Assembly: GCA_021234155.1 (NCBI GenBank)
Contig: JAJEKV010000006.1
Span: 1,550,001-1,614,000 of the forward strand
DNA length: 64,000 nt
Reading direction: 5' to 3'
Source of the DNA: Isoetes taiwanensis
Lineage: Eukaryota; Streptophyta; Lycopodiopsida; Isoetales; Isoetaceae
Shown: positions 57,800 through 64,000 of the stretch, in pieces
Layout: each line of letters opens with the position of its first letter
Position numbering within the stretch: the stretch's first letter is position 1
Translations under genes and position numbers: made by a program
The notes under the pieces: model-generated
Told to the model about the DNA's origin: nothing
Seen by the model: only the letters and a program-made list of their open reading frames with translations
Database searches by the model: none

Positions 57800-58842
57800 T
57801 AAGTGAGAGGCATTTCGAGAATAGCAGCATTCTATCAGCAGTTGTCTTCAAACAAATTGCCACATGGCATGCAGATCGGAAACAAAAGAGTTATTCTGAG
57901 GTATCAATCCACTTTTTTGTAACAAAGTTAAGCATTTCAGAGATTTTAAAAGAATTCATATGAAAAAGCTTCTGTTTTCTCTTTTGACTGGCCACCAAAA
58001 TCAGAAAGAAGTGTTTAGAATACATTTGTATTTGAAAGCAATAACTTCATTATGATCTTGCCTCAGTGGACGATAAAAAATCATTCTCATTCTCATTCTC
58101 ATTCTCATTTATTGTCAGCCTCTGTGATCTCCCAAACCTTCATAGTCTCTATTATATCCGAAATTAGAAGATAAACATATAATGAAAAGCTTATCCCGTG
58201 CTATCGCTGATTTATCAAATCTCGCTTTGAAATAGATGCCATAGTTTTGCCTTGTCTTGGATTGTTGGAACCCCGCAATCCTTCCTTCATTACTTTCCCT
58301 TCAATCCAAATTTCTTGGCATTTTTTTCTTAGAATACGCCTCTTTTTCCCTCCTCAAGATTTTCTGCATTGCTTTCGTGATTTCATGTCCCGGATTGGCC
58401 TTCGGCGAACCCAAATCTTATTGAAGTTTTTGCAAAGGAAGTTTTTTTCAAGAAAGCATCCATCCGCCGGAACTAGCCCCCGTGCATTGGCCGATGCCTT
58501 TTGCACAATCCAACCCGGCCTACCTTTGCCTACTCCTCCTTCCTCGCCATATATAACAAAGAACTGATCTATCATCTTCCGATACCCTAACCGCCATCAT
58601 GCGCACGTAAAAGGCCATGCCCTTCCCCGACCACCCAAATGGTTTTCCTCTTCTTCTTCCTTTTTATGCCATCTCTCGCCATAGCTGATCCGTTCGACCA
58701 TATCCAACAAGCTTCCCCGCGGCGCCTCCATACCTTTGAAACGCCTCGCTTCCATGTCGTTAACCGCCATAGCCTCACCCCGACCACCATCTCCACTCAA
58801 AGAAACCTGCAGAAGAAATTTGCAACCCTAACGATGAACCCT

Positions 58843-59563
58843 AGTAGAATAGAATATGATTTTATCGCCCACGGAGACCAACTCGCCTATGGGACCCAAG
58901 TACAAAGAGAGAGCAAAGCAGCGATACTATCGATTAAAAACCCCACCAAGGGTTTTCGGGAAAACCTTAGTAGCAATAAGGATGCCGACATACCGCACGC
59001 TTATATACATAATCACAAGTACAAACCGAGGTTAATGCCTGACGGGGGCATAACCGAAGTCACAGATCCATTACCTCCCGTGAGGTAACGATCCCAACAA
59101 GCCTACAGAGGCCGTGCTCAAGAGCTCATGCAAGGCCTGATGGGGCATTAACTAACCGAAAGCATACCGAGCCCGGATATGCTCAGACACCGGGGACAGC
59201 CCGGAGGGCGTGACATTCATCCTCAATGGGCTCGCTGACAAAGACCGACTGACTCGCCCTCACGCTGCCCCGAATCCATCTCCCCTGCCTCAATGCGGAG
59301 GTGGTGTGCACCTGCGCGAATGGAAGCAATCACCCCGCTTTTTCATGGGTAGATGGGGTGCAGTAGTAGTGGTGTGGGCCCCTCGTGAGCATGGGATTAA
59401 CCTCATTTGTCGATAATTTGCCACCTTGACATGTGACGGGGCCTCTCAGATCCCAAAGCTTGGCCATGAAGCAAGCATCCAAGCACCGCTTCAAGGCAGC
59501 AAGCGTTCCTTCTTCTGTATGCACCGGTCCACATCTGTGTGCCTGCACATTCCATAGTGAGAA
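58843..59563 (-). mobile_element. LINE C-terminus and 3' end (unit 2), scrambled
   Basis: The same insertion as 38441-39162, but the protein frame is destroyed by many small differences, mostly at positions where unit 1 has CTG or CAG. The Cys/His cluster is no longer readable. Confidence 0.85.
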
Positions 59564-60459
59564 AGGAGGAAAGATGAGATAATGGTATCATGGAAAATAT
59601 TCAGTTCTACATGAGAAACAAAAACAACATAAATGATTACTAAGATTGGCAGTTTGATAAGGGCTTTGGTTTAGTGTGGCAAGGGCCAGGCTCAAATCAA
59701 TAATATTGCAAATTTTGTTCGATTTCAAAAATATTATATAGATGAAGAGTTAGAATATTTTTGATGCTATTTATTTGCCAATATATTGATGAAGACAAAT
59801 TGTTAAGAAGATGTTAGTTATATATTCCCCAACTACTATAGAAGAGATGATATATTATTGGGGACCAGGATACATTTGTTTTGTTCCAAGTGTTTGAGGG
59901 TTGCAGTACTCTCAAGGTTATTTAAAGTTGAATTCTATGTTAAAGATTTCCAAGTCAAGTACGAAGATTGTGAAACAATGGTTAGTATTTTGCTTTTTGC
60001 AACTTATAGAAGTTTAATATTTTAGTTATTAAATATTTGAAAGCATCAAAGGAAGTTGTACAAGTTTTATTTTATTATTTAAGTGATTATCGATGGCATG
60101 ATGGATGTGCTGACCTAGAAAGGTAGCAGCATCCCATGACCTATGTAAAATGTGATGAAAAATTATAAGTGATGTGAAGGGGATAGAGCTATACCAGCGG
60201 TAGAGTGAGGGTGCCACTACCGGATGGGACTTGCCACCCTACAATTGATGAAGATGAAGTGATGTTAGAAGTTTTAGTATTTTTTCCCTTGGAAGACTTC
60301 TATAGATGTTTTTGAAGACTTGAAGACATTTTGACATTGGATTTTTGTTAAGTTGTGATGCTATTTTAAGGACCAAGTTGAAGATATGAAGATCAAATAC
60401 ATGATTTTGAAGAATTCATCGGGACGGTGAATAATCTTGGGGAGGGGAGGGGGGGATAA

Positions 60460-61056
60460 TGTTGTGTGTTTTATCTTGACAATTTTTGCATGATGTGCTT
60501 AAATTGGTGAAATATGTGCAAAAATGGAGAACAATATGGGTGTAATGTGGAGAAAATGTAAAAAATATGCAAATATTGTGGAGGAAGCATTTATGATGTA
60601 TTGAAGTTGAACTTATGGACTTGAAGGTGTATAAAAGTCCTTACAGCATGAGGGTGAGGTGGTGCAATCCTAGGAGACATGTAAGTTATTGGAGATCTAA
60701 TGGTGGAGATTGTTTAAAGATGATTGGAGGAGATTTGTTGTGTAAGTTTAAGAGGAGGCACGTCTCCTCATTCTCTCTCTCTTCCACTCTTGGAGTTTTC
60801 TTGAAGATCTATTGTAGAGTGCATCTTCTATGGAAGAATTAATAATAGAAGAGGAGGATGAACCTCCAGATTATCTCGATTATTATTTGGTTGTGCAATT
60901 GAGGTGTATTTGATCTCTTGTTCCATTCTTCAAAATTATTCTCTTCAATTCTCGTGTCTCGCCTTTTGAGTGCTTGCTGGTAGAGTGTGGCGCAGCCTGA
61001 TGCATATATTTTGCATTCTGCTTAGCTTGAGGTTTGGTTCATTCTGTTGGATTACG
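60460..61056 (+). repeat. 3' LTR (unit 2)
   Basis: The counterpart of 40064-40660. Confidence 0.9.
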
Positions 61057-61057
61057 T

Positions 61058-61790
61058 GCATCTTCTAGATACCGATGCAGCTATGCCAAACACTCGCATT
61101 CATTTGCCTATACAACGACCCATAAGATCCAATGGAGCTATGGGAGCTCTTCAAGGACAGCATGACAGAAGATTACCAATGGCAGATGCCACAAGAGCAA
61201 GCTTATAACTGCGCACTAAAGGACATCGACAACATCTTCCAGATGAGCGGCTACACATGCCAGCAACTTGGACTGCCAGAATCACGACTAGACCTTCTAG
61301 GCAACTTCCCAAATAAACTGACATTCGATACAGAAAAGGAGTTGAAAGAAGGGCAGGAAAACTATAGAAAGCTGGCCCAGGAGGCACAGGCAAGACGTTC
61401 CTCTTTAATAGTCAGGTAAGTATACTAAGAGGATGTGGCGTTCTCTGCACTGCGAGCAACAAGCCAACAAGCAGAGCAACTTAAAACGGCAAGCATCATG
61501 GTCTGGGATGAAATGGGGATGACACACACGCAGGCACTCACCGCTGTCGACATGCTTTTACGTGAGATATGCCAGGATAACAAGCTGCCTGGGGGAATGA
61601 TAATGGTCACCGGCAGCGATTTTCAACAGCAGTTGCTTGTGGTCAAGCGTGCAACAAGGAGGAAGTCATCTCTAAGTGTGTCAAGAGGAACCCATTGTGG
61701 ACTTTCAAGATCTACAAACTGACGCAAAACATGCGGGTCAGAAAAGACGAGCAAATCTTCTCAAATTGGCTACATCATCTCGGTAATGGG
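61058..61790 (+). pseudogene. Helitron helicase, 5' half (unit 2)
   Basis: Matches 40662-41395: ELWELFKDSM, the shifted Walker A, VWDEMGM and GSDFQQQLLVV. It stops at GGTAATGGGA where the inversion begins. The 3' half is at 63871-63097 on the minus strand. Confidence 0.85.
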
Positions 61791-62400
61791 AATCATATTA
61801 ACTGATAGTAACAATGCCTAGCGTTGCTGGGCATAAGTTGGAAGTTTGTAAATGTTTTGACCGTAATGCCATGGTTCTATTGCGAGCAATAGAACCAACA
61901 TTCTTTGGATGGGGACGCCTATTCCTGTTGGCTCTATTTATAGCCTCATTATGCTATGGTAGGTTATCGGCATTCTCTTGAGCTCCTATCTTGGTTGCTC
62001 CATCTTCTCTTGCTTCTAGTGTCCCATCCCATCCTCCCCTATGTGTTGATCTGGGACTCATGTGGTAAATAGTCAGATGTTTGTTCAATTTGGTACTTGT
62101 GAACTTTATCTCTTAGGTAGGATTGAAGCCTCTGACTAGCAGGATTTGATGTTCATGATCAGCCATCTATGTTTGGATTATAGATTTTTATATATATATT
62201 CTCGGCGTGGTGTTATAACCTCCGAGGCAGCACCAGTTGAAATTGGTTGGCTGTCTAATTTGTATATTTTCTCAGTGTGGCATTTGATGGCCTCTGGGAT
62301 ACCTATGGGGAGTCTTGCCCCAATTTGTCGGCTATTTGTTATTTATTTTCTCGGCGTGGCATTGTAGCCTCCGAGGTAGCATCATATGGATGTTCTTTCT
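61791..62400. repeat. Flank with CTCGGCGTGG repeats and a small palindrome
   Basis: CTCGGCGTGG-type words start at 62201, 62271 (CTCAGTGTGG) and 62350, each followed by CCTC.G.GG, giving an imperfect repeat of 70-79 bp. A perfect 11-bp inverted repeat with a 2-base loop (GGTTCTATTGC, GA, GCAATAGAACC) is at 61873-61896. No gene seen. Confidence 0.6.
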
Positions 62401-63096
62401 AGTTCAGTGATGTTTCTTTATGTTGGTTTTCTAGTCTCTATTCGAATGGATGACTCATGGATATGTTTTCTAGTTGGCTATATCATGAAAGTCCCTAAGA
62501 TCACTTACTAACATTTAATTGGGGAGCAATTTTGAGCTTGCAGGTTTTTTTTTTGGTCTCAATTAGCACTTTTGTGATCGTTGTCATACCTTTCGAAAAT
62601 TGTGACGAGACGAGAACTCTCTGCTTGCATACATATGTTCTTCACAAACATGAATATGGGATCGTGACAGTATTGTGCGAAGGGCTCTTGAAGGCCTATT
62701 GATTGCCATATAAAGAAGGTTACCTTATCCACGATCTTTGCCTTGGTTCGATATTTATAGCAGATGGATTATACTTTTATCTTTTATTATCATTTGATAT
62801 GCTCTCGATGATTGTCTAGTTTCGGAGCATTTTCTATATCAATGATTTTCAAATTCCTTAACCTAGTGGGGGGGAGCCAATTTGTACTCAATGATTTTTC
62901 AAAGAGCTCAATGAGAATACCACTTATGTGTTGATCTAGGACCCATCCTAAGAATGAGAAAAGTGTGTAGTAACCCTTTGACAAAATTACATTGAAAATC
63001 TATCTATCGTTTATTATAGGAAAAAAAAAATATCCAAACATAATAATAGTGCCCAGAGTTGATGGGTATTAGTACAGTGTAAGAGATCTATAGAAG

Positions 63097-63871
63097 TTAT
63101 GGGGCTATTTCATCACGTAGAATCTCTTTGTAGATTACATTTGGAGTGAACCTCCTTTTATTTTTTAGCAGTGTTCCTTGTTTTGAGGTATCTTGAATGT
63201 GTGTGGTGCATCTTGAGAATGCGACATAGAGCTGACCATGTGTGAAAACTGGCGTTGGTAGGTAGATGCCAACGGAGGTCATGGACTGACCTTGTGACTG
63301 TTTATGGTCATCGAGAATGCAAGTCGCATGAGGAACTATCTTCGCTTGAAGGGGAGGAGGTCGATGTCTGATGGCTTTAGGGTTATCCTTGGTATGAGGA
63401 CCCGTGTTCCTTTGTAGGTGCCTTGTGATTATCTTTGCATCTGTGATCCTTGGGTGCGCTTTGATGACGCGAAGGCAGGTGCCGTTGCGTAGACCGGCCC
63501 TCGGGTTCATGTTTCTGAGTAGGATGATGATTGCATCGTCCTTGATGTGCAGCTTATACGGTGGCATGCTAGAAGGTGTCAGATGGTTGATGAACTCGAT
63601 TGAAAAATCCCTTGTAGCATCTTCGCCTTCTGCAATAATGGCATTTATCCTCCTATACGTATGGAGTTGTCCATTCAACCTTAGAAGCACCTTATCGTTG
63701 ATCTCAGCGTGTCTTCATTCTTTGGTGTTAGGATGGCCTTGTCATACAACAGGGGCACATTTGCCTTCGTTATTTTCTTATCGAAGATGCTGTCAATCAG
63801 GTCGTCTTCGACAACACATTCTTTGTGTATCTTCACCAAGTTGTAGTCGAGCCCTAACTCATTGTTCATCT
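63097..63871 (-). pseudogene. Helitron helicase, 3' half, inverted (unit 2)
   Basis: The minus strand begins MNNELGLDYNLVKIHKECVV exactly where unit 1 continues after 41400. It reads through motifs V and VI to the same end (LRDEIAP). Compared with unit 1 it lacks 18 bp after AFSRCTT. It is cut off from its 5' half by the inversion. Confidence 0.9.
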
Positions 63872-64000
63872 GCCTTTCTTCAAAAAGTTCAAGTATGATG
63901 TAGAAATTTCTCTACTAACAGACGGCATACTTAGCTATATCCTGTTGTTTTAAAATCACCAGATTGATACATAGCCACTTGATAACCACTGCTCAAATTC
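63872..64000. other. Sequence beyond the inversion, window end
   Basis: 129 bp with no counterpart elsewhere in the window and no gene. If the inversion reading is right, it was once joined to 61791. Confidence 0.4.

Larger units (their letters stand above)
56674..61057. mobile_element. Non-autonomous LTR retrotransposon (unit 2)
   Basis: The duplicate of 36277-40661, with LTRs 56675-57799 and 60460-61056 and GCATC again at 61058-61062. Same nested MITE and LINE end. Confidence 0.9.
42955..61790. repeat. Segmental duplication, unit 2 (uninverted part)
   Basis: Starts with GCCTGGAAGTGGGTCGCAG, matching 22643 onward, and stays colinear with unit 1 to GGTAATGGGA at 61790. Differences are small indels and clustered scrambles. 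The remainder of the unit is in the inverted segment 61791-63871. Confidence 0.95.
61791..63871. other. 2.08-kb inversion in unit 2
   Basis: The left break falls after GGTAATGGGA (unit 1 position 41395). The right break falls after the reverse complement of GATGAACAATGAG (unit 1 position 41400). The inverted interval holds the helicase 3' half, the Helitron 3' flank and 545 bp of the original downstream sequence. Only three or four bases of the unit 1 sequence are missing at the break, which fits a simple inversion. Confidence 0.85.

Noticed and set aside
63097-63871. An independent third Helitron insertion
   Set aside because: Its start coincides within a few bases with the point where the unit 2 helicase breaks off, which an inversion explains more simply.

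Overview
The window is nuclear DNA of a land plant. It holds one intact, intronless GRAS transcription factor of the PAT1 class. The rest is dense plant transposon debris: a Ty3/gypsy chromovirus, a Helitron, LINEs, hAT-type and Tourist-type MITEs and a non-autonomous LTR element. I infer a large-genome vascular plant, and the LINE and GRAS sequences feel fern-like to me, but the exact lineage is a guess. No bacterial operons, rRNA, tRNA or CRISPR arrays were seen.

Layout. 1-6.2 kb: a scrap of the same chromovirus found later, a (TATC)n microsatellite, an 895-bp inverted-repeat element carrying three 166-bp tandem repeats, a decayed LINE, a disrupted ORF behind a good TATA box, and a gag fragment. 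6.6-12 kb: broken coding blocks of unidentified genes, split by two copies of an AT-rich TIR element. 12.5-16.9 kb: LINE fragments and a 152-bp Tourist-like MITE. 18.5-20.2 kb: the GRAS gene, minus strand, with ABRE-like sites upstream. 21-22.7 kb: a repeat block carrying a striking GTAC-rich hAT MITE.

22.6-61.8 kb is a tandem segmental duplication of about 20.3 kb; the copies join at 42954/42955. Each copy is a nest: a Helitron (Rep N-terminal part, middle, PIF1-type helicase) is interrupted by a minus-strand chromovirus and by a 4.4-kb LTR element without gag-pol. That LTR element carries a LINE 3' end, and a 514-bp hAT MITE sits in its 5' LTR. All insertions are shared, so they predate the duplication. 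In the second copy a further 2.08-kb inversion (61791-63871) splits the helicase, leaving its 3' half on the minus strand.

The two copies differ mostly by indels and by odd local scrambling at CAG/CTG-type sites. That pattern fits sequence error at CHG-methylated cytosines better than ordinary mutation, so some of the frameshifts noted here may not be real. No gene in the window other than the GRAS gene looks functional.
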